From Shinella fusca (GTDB lineage: Bacteria; Pseudomonadota; Alphaproteobacteria; Rhizobiales; Rhizobiaceae): DNA of 64,000 nt. The stretch lies in NCBI RefSeq assembly GCF_014203155.1, contig NZ_JACHIK010000021.1:1-64000 (forward strand), read 5' to 3'. Each line of letters starts with the position of its first letter. Position 1 is the stretch's first letter. Shown piece by piece: positions 8,855 to 17,921 of this stretch. The notes under the pieces are model-generated. The model did no database searches. It had not been told where the DNA came from and was given only the letters and a program-made list of their open reading frames with translations. The position numbers and the translations under genes were made by a program.

Positions 8855-9343
8855 TCAACCGTCCTTCGGCGGCTCCTGCCCGGCCGCCGCGCCGATGCGT
8901 CCGGCCACTTCCTGCCGTTTCATGATGCGTTCGCGGCCCGACACGCCGAGAAGGTCGGCGATGCGCCAGATGGCGTGATCCTCCATCTCGCTGCGGTCGC
9001 CGTCCGCATAGACGATCTCCCAAAGAAGGCCGATGAGGCCGATGCGCTGCTCCTCCGTGAGCTGGCGCTTCAGCTCCGAGGTGAAGCGGAAGAAATCGAT
9101 CGCCTCGCTCTCGGCGTCGCTGCCGGCCGCGACGAGCGCGTCCAGCTCCGCCTCATCCACGCCGCCGTAGAATTCGCGGAAGCTGGTGCGCAGCGCCTGC
9201 TTCTCCACGTCCAGCACCTTGCCGTCCGCCTCCATCACCTGGATGCAGAGCGCCATGACGGCAACGCGCGGATCGTCGGCGGCGAAGGCGGGCTTGTCGT
9301 CGCCGGAAAGGCTCGCCAGGAAATGCTGCAAGCGTTCGAACAT
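8855..9343 (-). CDS. TerB-like (tellurite resistance TerB family) protein
   Basis: A 162-residue helical acidic protein with the TerB architecture. It has an N-terminal half with A-V-M-A-L-C-I-Q-V-M-E-A-D-G-K and a second repeat with L-L-W-E-I-V-Y-A-D-G-D-R-S-E-M-E-D. Both carry the A-D-G-x motif thought to bind metal in TerB. The ATG at 9343 is chosen because the upstream extension is low-complexity Arg-rich sequence overlapping the hemY stop. It lies between hemY (28 bp) and the amidotransferase (3 bp). Its function is unknown; TerB domains are also found in membrane-stress systems. Confidence 0.85.
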   Translation of the reverse strand: MFERLQHFLASLSGDDKPAFAADDPRVAVMALCIQVMEADGKVLDVEKQALRTSFREFYGGVDEAELDALVAAGSDAESEAIDFFRFTSELKRQLTEEQRIGLIGLLWEIVYADGDRSEMEDHAIWRIADLLGVSGRERIMKRQEVAGRIGAAAGQEPPKDG

Positions 9344-9371
9344 CGGTGATGCGCCCCGTCCCTTGAAATCT

Positions 9372-10970
9372 TCAGAACAATTTGAAGCTGCTCGTATCGT
9401 CCCGCCGGACGGCGCCGGCCTTGACGCCCGGATCGTCCGGCAGGCCGTAGAAGGGGCGTTCCTCTTCCTCGCTTCCCGCCGGGACGGCATCCGCCTTCTG
9501 CGGCGTTTCGGCCTTTGCCGGGACGGGCTCGGCAGCGGCCGTAACGACGACCGGCGGCTCGGCCTTGACGGTCTCGACCTTCTCCGCCTTCACGGCGGGC
9601 CGCGTCTCGATGACGATGGGCGGCAGGGTGCGGATGGCCTCGTCCACCGTATTGGCGGAGCCTTCCTCGATCGGCCCCTGCAACTCGCTGACCGGCGTCT
9701 TCCATTCGAAGGCGTCGAGCCGGCCGGTGACGGGCGAGACGGCGCGCCATTCCGGTGACGTGATACCGTCGGCGGTCCAGGCGGGATCGCGCGGGGCCTT
9801 CAGCGCCTGGTTCATCCAGTGGCGGATGCGGCCCTGGTCGCCCGTCTCGGCGTCCTCGATGTCGGCGAGCAGCAGGAAGGCGCTTTCGCGCGGGGCAAGG
9901 CGCGCGGCGGCCTCCGCCTTGGCGCGGGCAAGGGTAAAGTCGCGCGTCTCCAGCGCGGCCTCGGCGACGGCATAGAGCGCCTCGGCATTGTTGGGGCGCA
10001 TCGCCTCCAGCTTCTCCGCGCGCTTCAGGCGGTCGGCGGCCGAATCGCCGCTGCGGGCGCGCACGTAGAGTCGCGCCACGTCGCCATGGGCCGTCGCCTT
10101 CCAGAGCCTTTCGAGAATGGAGGCAGCCTTGCGCAGGTTGTCCTCGCGCAAATACGCCTTCGCCTCGATGAGGCCGGCCGGCACGAAATTCTCGTCGAGC
10201 TTCAGGGCCTGATGTGCATCCTCGCGTGCGCCCTTCGGGTCTGCGTCGAGCTTTTCGGCGGCGCGGGCGGTGAGCAGCACGGCCTTGCGGCGGGCATAGG
10301 CCTTCTTCTCCTCCGTTGAGCCGGAGCGGCCGTCGCCGAGGAGTTTCAGCGCCTCGTCCCAGTCGCCGGCCTCGGAGCGGTATTCGAGCGCGGCTTCCGT
10401 CGCCCAGGGGAGCTGCGGGGCCTTTTCGGCGGCGCGCTCGGCATATTGCCGGGCGGCCTCGTTGGCGCCGAGACGGCGGGCCTCGAGATAGAGGCCGCGC
10501 AGGCCGAGCTCCCGCGTCTCCGGGTCGTCGGCCATCAGCTCGAATTTCTTGCGCGCGTCGTCGTAGCGGCCCTCGATCATCGCGGCCTGCGCTTCGAGGA
10601 GGTGGATGAGCGGTTCCTGGTCGGCGCTGAGAAGCCCCCTGGTGCGGCCGAGCATCTTTCTTGCGCCGGCGGCGTCACCGGCGCCGGCGGCGATGAGGCC
10701 GGTGGAGAGCGCCTGATAGCCGCGGTCGCGCTTGCGGGCGCGGAAATAGCGCTGGATCGAATGCGGCGAGGTCCAGATCACGCGGACCAGCCACCAGCAG
10801 AGCATGATGGCGACGATGAGCGAGACGATGAGCGTCGCGGCCACCATCAGGCTCATGTCGGCGCGCTGGCCCTGCCAGATGATGGAGAGTTCGCCGGGCC
10901 GGTCCGCCAGCCAGGCAAAGCCCCCGGCCAGGGCAAGGACGAAGAGCGCGAAGACCAGAATGCGTATCAT
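9372..10970 (-). CDS. hemY: HemY family TPR membrane protein
   Basis: A 532-residue inner-membrane protein of the HemY family found in hem operons (not the protoporphyrinogen oxidase also called HemY). Two N-terminal membrane segments (about residues 1-18 and 38-65, with D-R-P-G-E-L-S-I-I-W between them) are followed by a long region of tetratricopeptide-like helices to about residue 400. The tail is Pro/Ala/Glu-rich and probably disordered. The role in late haem synthesis is assumed from gene context; the TPR part suggests a scaffold. It starts 12 bp after the mitofilin-like stop with a good ribosome site (GAGGAGAAG). Confidence 0.92.
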   Translation of the reverse strand: MIRILVFALFVLALAGGFAWLADRPGELSIIWQGQRADMSLMVAATLIVSLIVAIMLCWWLVRVIWTSPHSIQRYFRARKRDRGYQALSTGLIAAGAGDAAGARKMLGRTRGLLSADQEPLIHLLEAQAAMIEGRYDDARKKFELMADDPETRELGLRGLYLEARRLGANEAARQYAERAAEKAPQLPWATEAALEYRSEAGDWDEALKLLGDGRSGSTEEKKAYARRKAVLLTARAAEKLDADPKGAREDAHQALKLDENFVPAGLIEAKAYLREDNLRKAASILERLWKATAHGDVARLYVRARSGDSAADRLKRAEKLEAMRPNNAEALYAVAEAALETRDFTLARAKAEAAARLAPRESAFLLLADIEDAETGDQGRIRHWMNQALKAPRDPAWTADGITSPEWRAVSPVTGRLDAFEWKTPVSELQGPIEEGSANTVDEAIRTLPPIVIETRPAVKAEKVETVKAEPPVVVTAAAEPVPAKAETPQKADAVPAGSEEEERPFYGLPDDPGVKAGAVRRDDTSSFKLF

Positions 10971-10982
10971 GAAGCCTTCTCC

Positions 10983-12200
10983 TCAGCCCTGCCTTGCGGC
11001 ATTCGTCATGGCGCCGGAAACCGCGGCGCCCACCAGCTCTTCCACGCGAACGCGCGCGTCGAGCTTGTTCTTGTAGTCCGCGGCAGCGGCCTTGCCCTTT
11101 TCCGGCAGCGCCTGCCATTCGATGGCGGCACCCTTGAAATCGCCGTTCTGCAGCTTGTTCTCGATGCGGGCGACGATCGCCTCGGGCGTGTCGCCCTCGA
11201 TGCTGCCGACCGGGCGCACGCGGATCGCAGAGGCGGCGCTCGCCATCAGCCGGTTGATGATGCCCTGGTCGCCCTCCGGCTGGTGCACGGCATCGAGGAT
11301 ATTGTCGGCCGCGCCGTCGAAATCGCGCACGAGATCGGAACGGGACGGCACGCCCACGGCGGCATGTTCGCGAAGGCCCGCCACGGAGGGATCGTCGGGT
11401 GCGACGCTGGCGAAGGCTTCCAGCTCGGCGAGATAGGGGCCGCCGCGGTCGATGGCGGTCTTCAAGGCGCTCGCGGCAACGGCCCGGGCCATGGAAACGT
11501 CGCTCGGCGCCTCAAGCTTCTCCTCGGCGGCGGCGATGCGCTCGGTCAGCTCGCTCTCCGTGCTGGTGACGGCGTCGTTCGTGCGGGCGACGGCCTCGCG
11601 CAGCGCGGCAAGCTCGGTCGTCAGCCGGGTAACGTCGGCTTCCAGCTTTTCGGAGGCTTCGGACGGGGCCGCGTCCTTCGCGCTTCCCGCGGATTGTTCC
11701 AGGGCGGCAAGGCGCGTTTCGATGGGCTGGAGGTCGACCGGGCCTGCCTGATCGGAAAGGCGCGTCTTCAGGGCCGCGACCTCGTTGGAAAGGGCGGTTA
11801 CCGCGCTGTCGTCGCCGGCCCGCTCGGGGCCGAGCGCGGGGAGGTAGCCGCCATATTGCAGGCTGCCGGCGCCGAGAAGGGCGATCAGGCCGCCGAGGAT
11901 GCCGGCGGCCAGCGGGCCGGCATTGCCGCCGCGCTGCGTGGGTGGCGGTGTCTCGGCGCGGGTCGGCTCCTCGTAGGCAGGGCGGGCGGGTTCCAGCGGC
12001 TCCTGCTTTTCCTCGAAGGGTTCCTCGGGCGTTTCCGCGGCGGCGGTTTCGGCGGCGGGCGTTTCCGCAGCCTCGGATTCCGGCACGGCTTCCCCGGCGG
12101 CGAGCGCCTCGTTGCTGGCGGAGGGCGGAACGGCTTCGAGGTCGATCGTCACGGGCTCTTCGCCGGCCTTCTTTCGACGGGACGGGGTTTCCGGTTCCAT
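10983..12200 (-). CDS. mitofilin/Mic60-like membrane protein (COG4223 family)
   Basis: A 405-residue protein with a Lys-rich, then acidic Ala/Pro/Glu-rich cytoplasmic N-terminus (about residues 1-85). One membrane segment rich in Gly, Ala and Leu follows (about 90-112), then a long coiled-coil region (about 130-250) and a globular C-terminal part ending near the mitofilin signature. This order is that of alphaproteobacterial Mic60, the ancestor of the mitochondrial cristae protein, whose genes are known to sit among hem genes as here. It likely bends or tethers the inner membrane. AGGAGG precedes the ATG. Similarity at residue level is low, so the family call rests on architecture and synteny. 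Confidence 0.8.
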   Translation of the reverse strand: MEPETPSRRKKAGEEPVTIDLEAVPPSASNEALAAGEAVPESEAAETPAAETAAAETPEEPFEEKQEPLEPARPAYEEPTRAETPPPTQRGGNAGPLAAGILGGLIALLGAGSLQYGGYLPALGPERAGDDSAVTALSNEVAALKTRLSDQAGPVDLQPIETRLAALEQSAGSAKDAAPSEASEKLEADVTRLTTELAALREAVARTNDAVTSTESELTERIAAAEEKLEAPSDVSMARAVAASALKTAIDRGGPYLAELEAFASVAPDDPSVAGLREHAAVGVPSRSDLVRDFDGAADNILDAVHQPEGDQGIINRLMASAASAIRVRPVGSIEGDTPEAIVARIENKLQNGDFKGAAIEWQALPEKGKAAAADYKNKLDARVRVEELVGAAVSGAMTNAARQG

Positions 12201-12298
12201 GGCGACCTCCTCGCGTTCATGTGCATTGCATTAAACGTAGACAGGGATGGCAGAGAGGGAAAGACCCTTGCGGCAAATTCCTCCGCCGGGACTTGCGC

Positions 12299-13012
12299 TT
12301 AGAGAAGGGCAAGCAGGCTTTCCTCGTCGGGAGCGGCGGCAATGGCGGCCCTTGCCGTAAAGGATTCCGGCACGGCGGCTGCGACATTCGCACTCATGCA
12401 CAGGAGGCGCATCGCAAGAAAGCGCTCCGGCGCTTCGGCAAGCGGGGCGAGGGCAAAGAAGGCGCGGGCGCTTTCGCGCGAATAGAGGAGCACGGCATCC
12501 GGCACGGGCGCAAGAAGCGCGGCCTCGATCTCGGCCGGCGAGGGGGCGAGCGGCACCATGCGGTAGGCCTCGGCGGTGCGGAAGGGAATGCTTGCCTCTT
12601 TCATCCGGTGCTCGAAGCCCGGCGCGCGCGGAGAGCCGGCAAGATAGAGGATCGCGCCGTCCGGCCGGGTATGGGCGAGGATGGTTTCGGCAAGGCTTTC
12701 CCCATCGCCGCCGCCCGCGACAACGGTGCGGAAACCGGCGCGGCGGGCAGCTTCTGCCGAAGCTTCACCAACGGCGAAGAGGGGGGGCTGTCGGTGCGGC
12801 GCAAGGTTCTCACCGATCCCGGCGAGGAGGCGGGCGGCCTCCGCGCTGGTGATGGCGATGGCCGCATGAGGCTTCGTGAGTGCGGCTTTCACCGCCGCGA
12901 CGTCGTGTTCGGCCTTCGACAAGGGTAGGCGCACGGCCTCGTGTCCGAGCGCGGCGAGCTTTCCGGCGGTGCGGTTCGCCGCAGGCTCGGGGCGGAGGAC
13001 GAGGACGCGCAT
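12299..13012 (-). CDS. hemD: uroporphyrinogen-III synthase
   Basis: A 237-residue enzyme that cyclises hydroxymethylbilane with D-ring inversion to uroporphyrinogen III, the branch point to haem, sirohaem and cobalamin. HemD sequences are poorly conserved. The N-terminal R-V-L-V-L-R-P-E-P-A-A-N-R-T and the bilobed alternating alpha/beta pattern fit, as does L-L-Y-S-R-E-S-A-R-A-F in the second lobe. The gene begins 3 bp after the hemC stop, and this coupling is the strongest support. The ATG at 13012 matches the usual length. Confidence 0.92.
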   Translation of the reverse strand: MRVLVLRPEPAANRTAGKLAALGHEAVRLPLSKAEHDVAAVKAALTKPHAAIAITSAEAARLLAGIGENLAPHRQPPLFAVGEASAEAARRAGFRTVVAGGGDGESLAETILAHTRPDGAILYLAGSPRAPGFEHRMKEASIPFRTAEAYRMVPLAPSPAEIEAALLAPVPDAVLLYSRESARAFFALAPLAEAPERFLAMRLLCMSANVAAAVPESFTARAAIAAAPDEESLLALL

Positions 13013-13015
13013 GGG

Positions 13016-13945
13016 TCAGCCCCAGCTTGCGAAGAAATCCGCTCCGGCCCTGGCGCGGATCGCCGCGCCGGCCTCTTCGCCGAGCGCTGCGGCGTTTGCG
13101 GCCGGACCGCTCGCCGCGATCTCGTGGAAGCGGCTGCCGTCCGGCGTCAGGATCATGCCGCGGAAGGAGAGGTGGTCGCCCTCGACGGTCGCGTAACCGG
13201 CGATGGGCGTTCGACAGGAGCCGTCGAGCGTGGCGAGGAAGCCGCGTTCGCAGGAGACGGCGGCGCGGGTCGCGCGGTCGTCGATGGCCGACAGAAGGGC
13301 ATCCATGCGCGCGTCGCCGACGCGGCTCTCGATACAGATCGCCCCTTGCGCCGGCGCGGGCGGGAAGATGGCGGGATCGAGAATCTCCGTCGGCACGTCC
13401 TCCTTGCCGAGGCGTTTCAGGCCGGCATAGGCGAGCAGCGTCGCATCCGCCTGGCCTTCGGCGAGCTTGCCGAGGCGGGTATCGACCTGGCCGCGGAAGA
13501 CGATGACATTGAGATCCGGCCGAAGCCGCCGGATGAGCGCCTGGCGGCGCAACGATGCCGAGCCGACCGTCGCGCCTTGAGGCAGGTCGAGGAGGCGCTT
13601 TGCGGTGCGGCCGATGAAGGCGTCGCGCACGTCCTCGCGCGGCAGGAAGGCCGAGAGGTAGAGGCCCTCCGGCAGCTTCGTCGGCATGTCCTTGGAGGAA
13701 TGCACGGCGAAATCGAGTTCGCCGGAGGAAAGCTGCGCCTCGATCTCCTCGGTGAACAGGCCCTTGCCGCCGATCAGCGCCAGCGAGCGGTCGGTGATGC
13801 GGTCGCCCTTGGTCGACAGCACGACGATCTCGAACATCTCCTCCGGCAGGCCGTGCGCCGCCATCAGGCGCGCGCGGGTCTCGTGGGCCTGGGCGAGCGC
13901 CAGCGGGCTGCCGCGCGTGCCGATCCTGAAAGGTTTTGTTTGCAT
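13016..13945 (-). CDS. hemC: porphobilinogen deaminase (hydroxymethylbilane synthase)
   Basis: A 309-residue enzyme that joins four porphobilinogens into hydroxymethylbilane. The dipyrromethane cofactor cysteine is Cys244 in G-S-C-R-T-P. The substrate-binding H-S-S-K-D-M-P is at 82-88 and the [10 protein letters not shown] start is typical. I chose the ATG at 13945; further upstream in-frame sequence overlaps the divergent tsaD start. It is the first gene of the minus-strand hem operon and shares a 73-bp divergent promoter region with tsaD. Confidence 0.97.
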   Translation of the reverse strand: MQTKPFRIGTRGSPLALAQAHETRARLMAAHGLPEEMFEIVVLSTKGDRITDRSLALIGGKGLFTEEIEAQLSSGELDFAVHSSKDMPTKLPEGLYLSAFLPREDVRDAFIGRTAKRLLDLPQGATVGSASLRRQALIRRLRPDLNVIVFRGQVDTRLGKLAEGQADATLLAYAGLKRLGKEDVPTEILDPAIFPPAPAQGAICIESRVGDARMDALLSAIDDRATRAAVSCERGFLATLDGSCRTPIAGYATVEGDHLSFRGMILTPDGSRFHEIAASGPAANAAALGEEAGAAIRARAGADFFASWG

Positions 13946-14018
13946 CCGCCCTGATCCATTGTTACCGGGATGTCTCGTAACCGGCTTTACGGCCGCCCGC
14001 AATCGATCCAAGTGCTTC
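13946..14018. promoter_or_regulatory. divergent hemC / tsaD promoter region with dyad
   Basis: Only 73 bp separate the two start codons. It contains GTTAC (13961-13965) and its inverted copy GTAAC (13977-13981) separated by 11 bases. Promoters for both operons must overlap here, so the dyad could be an operator affecting either. Confidence 0.45.
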
Positions 14019-15113
14019 ATGTCGCCCCACCTGACCATTCTCGGCATCGAAACGAGCTGCGACGAGACCGCCGCCTCCGTCGTTTCGCGCAACGTCGAGG
14101 GCCGGGGCGAGATCCTCGGCGAGGTGGTCCTGAGCCAGCTGGAGGAGCACAGCGCCTATGGCGGCGTGGTGCCGGAGATCGCGGCGCGCGCCCATGTCGA
14201 GGCGCTGGACAGCCTGATCTCCGAGGCGCTCCTGCGCGCGGGGAAATCGCTTGAGGACATTGACGCGATCGCCGCGACGAGCGGGCCGGGGCTGATCGGC
14301 GGGCTCATCGTCGGGCTGATGACGGGCAAGGCCATCGCGCGGGCGACCGGCAAGCCGCTCTATGCCGTCAACCATCTCGAAGGCCATGCGCTGACGGCGC
14401 GGCTGACGGACGGGCTCTCCTTCCCCTATCTCATGCTGCTCGTCTCCGGCGGTCATACCCAGCTCGTGCTGGTGCGCGGCGTCGACGACTACGAGCGCTG
14501 GGGCACGACCATCGACGATGCGCTCGGCGAAGCCTTCGACAAGACGGCAAAGCTCCTCGGCCTGCCTTATCCCGGCGGGCCGGCGGTCGAGCGCATGGCG
14601 AAGGCCGGCAATCCCGAACGCTTCACCTTCCCGCGCCCGCTCGTCGGCGAGGCGCGGCTCGATTTCTCCTTTTCCGGCCTCAAGACCGCGGTGCGGCAGG
14701 CCGCGCAGTCCATCGAGCCGGTAACGGAGCAGGATATCGCCGACATCTGTGCCTCCTTCCAGCGCGCCGTCTCGCGCACGATGAAGGACCGCATCGGCCG
14801 CGGGCTGGAGCGGTTCAGAGCTCTCTATCCGGATAGCGAAGCGCCGGCGCTTGTCGTTGCCGGCGGCGTGGCGGCCAATGCCGAGCTGCGCTCGACGCTG
14901 CAGGCGCTTTGCGACAAGAACCGTTTCCGCTTCGTCGCGCCGCCGCTCGCGCTTTGCACGGACAATGCCTCGATGATCGCCTGGGCGGGGCTGGAGCGCA
15001 TGGCCGCCGGCTTTGCGCCGGACGACCTTGCCGTGGCGCCGCGCTCGCGCTGGCCGCTCGACCGCGAGGCGGCGACGCTCCTCGGCTCGGGCAAGCGGGG
15101 GGCCAAGGCATGA
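14019..15113 (+). CDS. tsaD: tRNA N6-adenosine threonylcarbamoyltransferase TsaD
   Basis: A 364-residue catalytic subunit of the t6A-forming complex, which transfers threonylcarbamoyl to A37 of ANN-decoding tRNAs. It has the ASKHA fold start G-I-E-T-S-C-D-E-T. Metal-binding histidines lie in N-H-L-E-G-H (His119 and His123), and later motifs G-G-H-T-Q-L and V-A-G-G-V-A-A-N are present. The ATG at 14019 matches the family; the open frame further upstream overlaps hemC. Its stop overlaps the gpsA start by 4 bases (ATGA), so the two are translationally coupled. Confidence 0.97.
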   Translation: MSPHLTILGIETSCDETAASVVSRNVEGRGEILGEVVLSQLEEHSAYGGVVPEIAARAHVEALDSLISEALLRAGKSLEDIDAIAATSGPGLIGGLIVGLMTGKAIARATGKPLYAVNHLEGHALTARLTDGLSFPYLMLLVSGGHTQLVLVRGVDDYERWGTTIDDALGEAFDKTAKLLGLPYPGGPAVERMAKAGNPERFTFPRPLVGEARLDFSFSGLKTAVRQAAQSIEPVTEQDIADICASFQRAVSRTMKDRIGRGLERFRALYPDSEAPALVVAGGVAANAELRSTLQALCDKNRFRFVAPPLALCTDNASMIAWAGLERMAAGFAPDDLAVAPRSRWPLDREAATLLGSGKRGAKA

Positions 15114-16096
15114 CGGTCAGTTCGCGGATCGCCGTCGTCGGCGCGGGTGCGTTCGGAACGGCGCTGGCAAGCGTCGCGGCCGCCAGCGGCGGCGATGTCA
15201 CGCTGATCGGCCGCAATGCCGACGTCGTCGAAACCCTGCGGGCGACGCGGCGCAACGAGAAGGTCCTGCCCGGCATCGACCTGCCGCAAACGCTCGCCTA
15301 CAGCGCCGATGCGGAAGCGGTGCGGGGCGCCGGCATCGTGCTCTTCGCCATGCCCTCGCAGGCGCAGCGCATGGCCGCGCGCAGCCTCGCGCCGCTGCTG
15401 GCGCCGGGCACGGCGGTGGTGATCTGCGCCAAGGGCATGGAAAAGGAAAGCGGCCGCCTGCTGACGGACGTGCTGGAGGAGGAATTGCCCGGCCGCGAGA
15501 TCGCCGTGCTCTCCGGCCCCGGCTTCGCCGCCGATATCGCCAAGGGCCTGCCGACGGCGATGGTGATCGCCGCGCGCACGGCGGAGATCGGTGCGGCGCT
15601 GGCGCTGGCGCTGTCCGGCCCGACCTTCCGGCTCTATCCCTCGACGGATAGGATCGGCGTCCAGCTCGGCGGCGCGCTGAAGAACGTGCTGGCGATCGCC
15701 TGCGGCATCATCGAGGGCGCGCGGCTCGGCGATTCGGCGCGTGCGGCGCTCATCTCGCGCGGACTTGCGGAGCTGTCGCGCTTCATCGCCGCCCATGGCG
15801 GCGACGGGGCGACGGTGACGGGGCTTTCCGGCCTCGGCGACCTTGTTCTCACCGGCACGAGCCACCAGTCGCGCAACCTGCGCTTCGGCATCGCGCTCGG
15901 CCGGGAAGGCGATGCGCGCGGCTGGTCGGGCGACCTTGTCGAAGGCGCCTTCGCCGCCTCGGTCGCCTCGACCGTCGCCGCGCAGAAGGGCATCGACATG
16001 CCGATCACCGATGCCGTCGCCCGCATCATCGACGGCACGCTCGACGTGAAGACCGCCATCGGGCAGCTTATGACGCGCCCGATCACCCAGGAATGA
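15110..16096 (+). CDS. gpsA: NAD(P)-dependent glycerol-3-phosphate dehydrogenase
   Basis: A 328-residue cytoplasmic enzyme that reduces dihydroxyacetone phosphate to sn-glycerol 3-phosphate for phospholipid synthesis. The Rossmann motif V-G-A-G-A-F-G-T is at residues 10-17. The catalytic lysine lies in [13 protein letters not shown], and [11 protein letters not shown] is the conserved C-domain motif. Its start overlaps the tsaD stop (ATGA at 15110-15113). Confidence 0.96.
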   Translation: MTVSSRIAVVGAGAFGTALASVAAASGGDVTLIGRNADVVETLRATRRNEKVLPGIDLPQTLAYSADAEAVRGAGIVLFAMPSQAQRMAARSLAPLLAPGTAVVICAKGMEKESGRLLTDVLEEELPGREIAVLSGPGFAADIAKGLPTAMVIAARTAEIGAALALALSGPTFRLYPSTDRIGVQLGGALKNVLAIACGIIEGARLGDSARAALISRGLAELSRFIAAHGGDGATVTGLSGLGDLVLTGTSHQSRNLRFGIALGREGDARGWSGDLVEGAFAASVASTVAAQKGIDMPITDAVARIIDGTLDVKTAIGQLMTRPITQE

Positions 16097-16116
16097 CGGA
16101 AGGAAAGGATCGTCCC

Positions 16117-16410
16117 ATGCATTTCGCATTCATCTGCCAGGACAAGCCCGGCGCGCTCCAGATACGCCTCGACACCCGCCCGGAGCATCTCGCCTACCTC
16201 AATGCGCTCAATGCGGACGGCAAGCTCGGCTTTGCCGGCCCCTTCCTCGACGGCGACGGCAAGTCGGTCGGCAGCCTCGTCGTGGTCGAGGCCGAGACGA
16301 TCGAAGAGGCGCGGCAGATCGCCGGGAACGATCCCTACGCCAAGGCCGGCCTTTTCGCGAATGTCGAGGTGAGGGCCTGGAACTGGGTCTTCAACAAGCC
16401 GGAGGCCTGA
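16117..16410 (+). CDS. YciI family protein
   Basis: A 97-residue ferredoxin-like-fold protein of the YciI family (dimeric alpha/beta barrel), whose biochemical role is undefined. It shows the expected F-A-F-I-C-Q-D-K-P-G start, the R-x-E-H-L-A-Y-L helix, and G-P-F-L-D-G-D-G-K-S-V-G-S-L. The conserved D-P-Y-A-K-A-G-L-F follows, containing the active-site-like Asp. GGAAAGGA upstream favours the ATG at 16117 over an earlier in-frame ATG at 16093 that overlaps gpsA. It sits 20 bp after gpsA and 6 bp before the EVE gene. Confidence 0.88.
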   Translation: MHFAFICQDKPGALQIRLDTRPEHLAYLNALNADGKLGFAGPFLDGDGKSVGSLVVVEAETIEEARQIAGNDPYAKAGLFANVEVRAWNWVFNKPEA

Positions 16411-16416
16411 TTTCAT

Positions 16417-16848
16417 ATGGCATACTGGCTCTACAAGTCCGAGCCCTTCAAGTTCTCCTGGGAAAAGCTCAAGTCGAAGGGCGAGGCCGGCGAGGAATGG
16501 GACGGCGTGCGCAACTACCAGGCGCGCAACAACATGCGGGCCATGCAGATCGGCGACAAGGGCTTCTTCTACCACTCCAACGAGGGGCTGGAGATCGTCG
16601 GCATCACTGAGGTCTGCGGCCTGTCGCATCCCGATTCCACGGCCGGCGAGGACCCGCGCTGGGACTGCGTCGACATCCGCGCCGTGCGCGACATGCCGCG
16701 GCCCGTCTCGCTGAAGGAGATCAAGGCCAACCCGGCGCTCTCCAACATGTCGCTCGTCACCTCCATGCGCCTTTCCGTGCAGCCGGTGACGGAGGAAGAG
16801 TGGATCGAGGTCTGCCGCATGGGCGGCCTCGACAACCCGCCGCGCTGA
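16417..16848 (+). CDS. EVE domain-containing protein
   Basis: A 143-residue stand-alone EVE (PUA-like) domain, a fold that binds modified bases in nucleic acids; the group includes human THYN1. Landmarks are Y-W-L-Y-K-S-E-P, W-D-G-V-R-N-Y-Q-A-R-N-N-M, G-F-F-Y-H-S-N and the P-A-L-S-N-M-S-L-V segment. GGAGG precedes the ATG at 16417. It lies between the YciI gene and a methyltransferase gene in the tsaD operon. A role in sensing or handling modified DNA or RNA is inference. Confidence 0.9.
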   Translation: MAYWLYKSEPFKFSWEKLKSKGEAGEEWDGVRNYQARNNMRAMQIGDKGFFYHSNEGLEIVGITEVCGLSHPDSTAGEDPRWDCVDIRAVRDMPRPVSLKEIKANPALSNMSLVTSMRLSVQPVTEEEWIEVCRMGGLDNPPR

Positions 16849-16858
16849 TGCTGCCGGC

Positions 16859-17515
16859 GTGAGAACGGACCCCGAGGTCTTCATCCGAAAGAACACCGGC
16901 GTGCTTTGCCCGCCGCATGTGCCGGAGGTGCGGCTGCGGCTCGCTACGGAGGCGCATGACCTTTGGCTGAAGACCGAGGAGGAACTGGAAGAGATCGGCC
17001 TGCCGCCGCCCTTCTGGGCCTTTGCCTGGGCCGGCGGGCAGGGGCTCGCCCGCCATGTGCTCGACCATCCCGGCCTCGTCGCCGGAAGGACGGTGCTCGA
17101 TTTCGCCAGCGGCTCCGGCCTTGTCGGCATCGCGGCGCGAATGGCCGGCGCCTCGGCGGTGCTGGCGGCGGATATCGATCCGTGGAGCGGAACGGCGATC
17201 CGGCTGAACACCGGGCTCAACGGCGTCACGCTCGATTACACCGGCGAAGATATGCTGGGCCGCGACGGGGGATGGGACGTGGTGCTGGCCGGCGACGTCT
17301 TCTACGACCGCGCCTTCGCCGATGCGATCGTCCCGTGGTTCTCAGCGCTTGCCGCGCGCGGTGCCACGGTGCTCGTCGGCGATCCCGGCCGCGCCTATTG
17401 CCCGCGCGAGCGCATGGAGGCGCTTGCGACCTACCAGGTGCCGGTGACGCGGGCGCTGGAGGACAGCGAGGTCAAGAAGACGACGGTGTGGCGGTTCACC
17501 AGCGCGGCCGGATGA
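16859..17515 (+). CDS. class I SAM-dependent protein methyltransferase (ETF-beta lysine methyltransferase-like)
   Basis: A 218-residue Rossmann-type methyltransferase. Motif I is V-L-D-F-A-S-G-S-G-L-V-G at about 79-90, the acidic motif A-A-D-I-D is at 104-108, and the post-II motif D-V-F-Y-D is at 146-150. P-P-F-W-A-F-A-W-A-G-G upstream of motif I, together with the D-x-F-Y motif, is typical of the METTL20 branch. That branch methylates electron transfer flavoprotein beta and has bacterial members. It uses a GTG start, 10 bp after the EVE stop. The last 20 bp overlap the convergent secreted gene. The substrate assignment is tentative; databases may call it nicotinamide methyltransferase-like. 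Confidence 0.8.
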   Translation: MRTDPEVFIRKNTGVLCPPHVPEVRLRLATEAHDLWLKTEEELEEIGLPPPFWAFAWAGGQGLARHVLDHPGLVAGRTVLDFASGSGLVGIAARMAGASAVLAADIDPWSGTAIRLNTGLNGVTLDYTGEDMLGRDGGWDVVLAGDVFYDRAFADAIVPWFSALAARGATVLVGDPGRAYCPRERMEALATYQVPVTRALEDSEVKKTTVWRFTSAAG

Positions 17516-17921
17516 CGCAGACGCCGGCTTCCCATGAGCAGCCGTAATTGCCGGGCGTCACGGTGATGATCTTCGGTCCGCCCCATGTCCGGCGCGTGCG
17601 CCGTTCGGACCGCGCGATCACGCCATCCTCGTCGGCATAGAAATAGAGGCTGCCGCCGCTGTCGCGATAGGCGGTGAAGGCGCCGCCGTAGAAATTGCGG
17701 TCGCGTGCCTGCCGGTCATGGTTGCCGCCGTAGCGAAGCACGCTGCCGGCCCGCCCGCCGAAGGCGTTGTCGAGATGGGGAACATACCGCAGCCGGGCGG
17801 AATGGTCGTGCTGGTGGTGATGGCGCCGGCCGCCGGCGTCTGCGGCCGTCATGCCGCCTGCCGCAAGCACGACCGCAAGCCATAAGACTTTGGTCGCACG
17901 ATACGCTGATAACAGAGTCAT
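17496..17921 (-). CDS. secreted hypothetical protein, His-rich N-terminus
   Basis: A 141-residue protein with a signal peptide (hydrophobic V-L-W-L-A-V-V-L-A-A to about residue 24, probable cleavage after A-D-A). The mature N-terminus is short and His-rich (R-H-H-H-Q-H-D-H). The rest is Arg, Gly and Tyr-rich with two cysteines near the C-terminus. No family is recognised. The His cluster could bind metal, but nothing else supports that. Its 3' end overlaps the convergent methyltransferase gene by 20 bp. It faces away from the sdh operon across about 300 bp. Confidence 0.65.
   Translation of the reverse strand: MTLLSAYRATKVLWLAVVLAAGGMTAADAGGRRHHHQHDHSARLRYVPHLDNAFGGRAGSVLRYGGNHDRQARDRNFYGGAFTAYRDSGGSLYFYADEDGVIARSERRTRRTWGGPKIITVTPGNYGCSWEAGVCVIRPRW

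Noticed and set aside
9372-10970. HemY as protoporphyrinogen oxidase
   Set aside because: The protein has TPR helices and two membrane segments and lacks a flavin-binding motif, so it belongs to the other family sharing the name.
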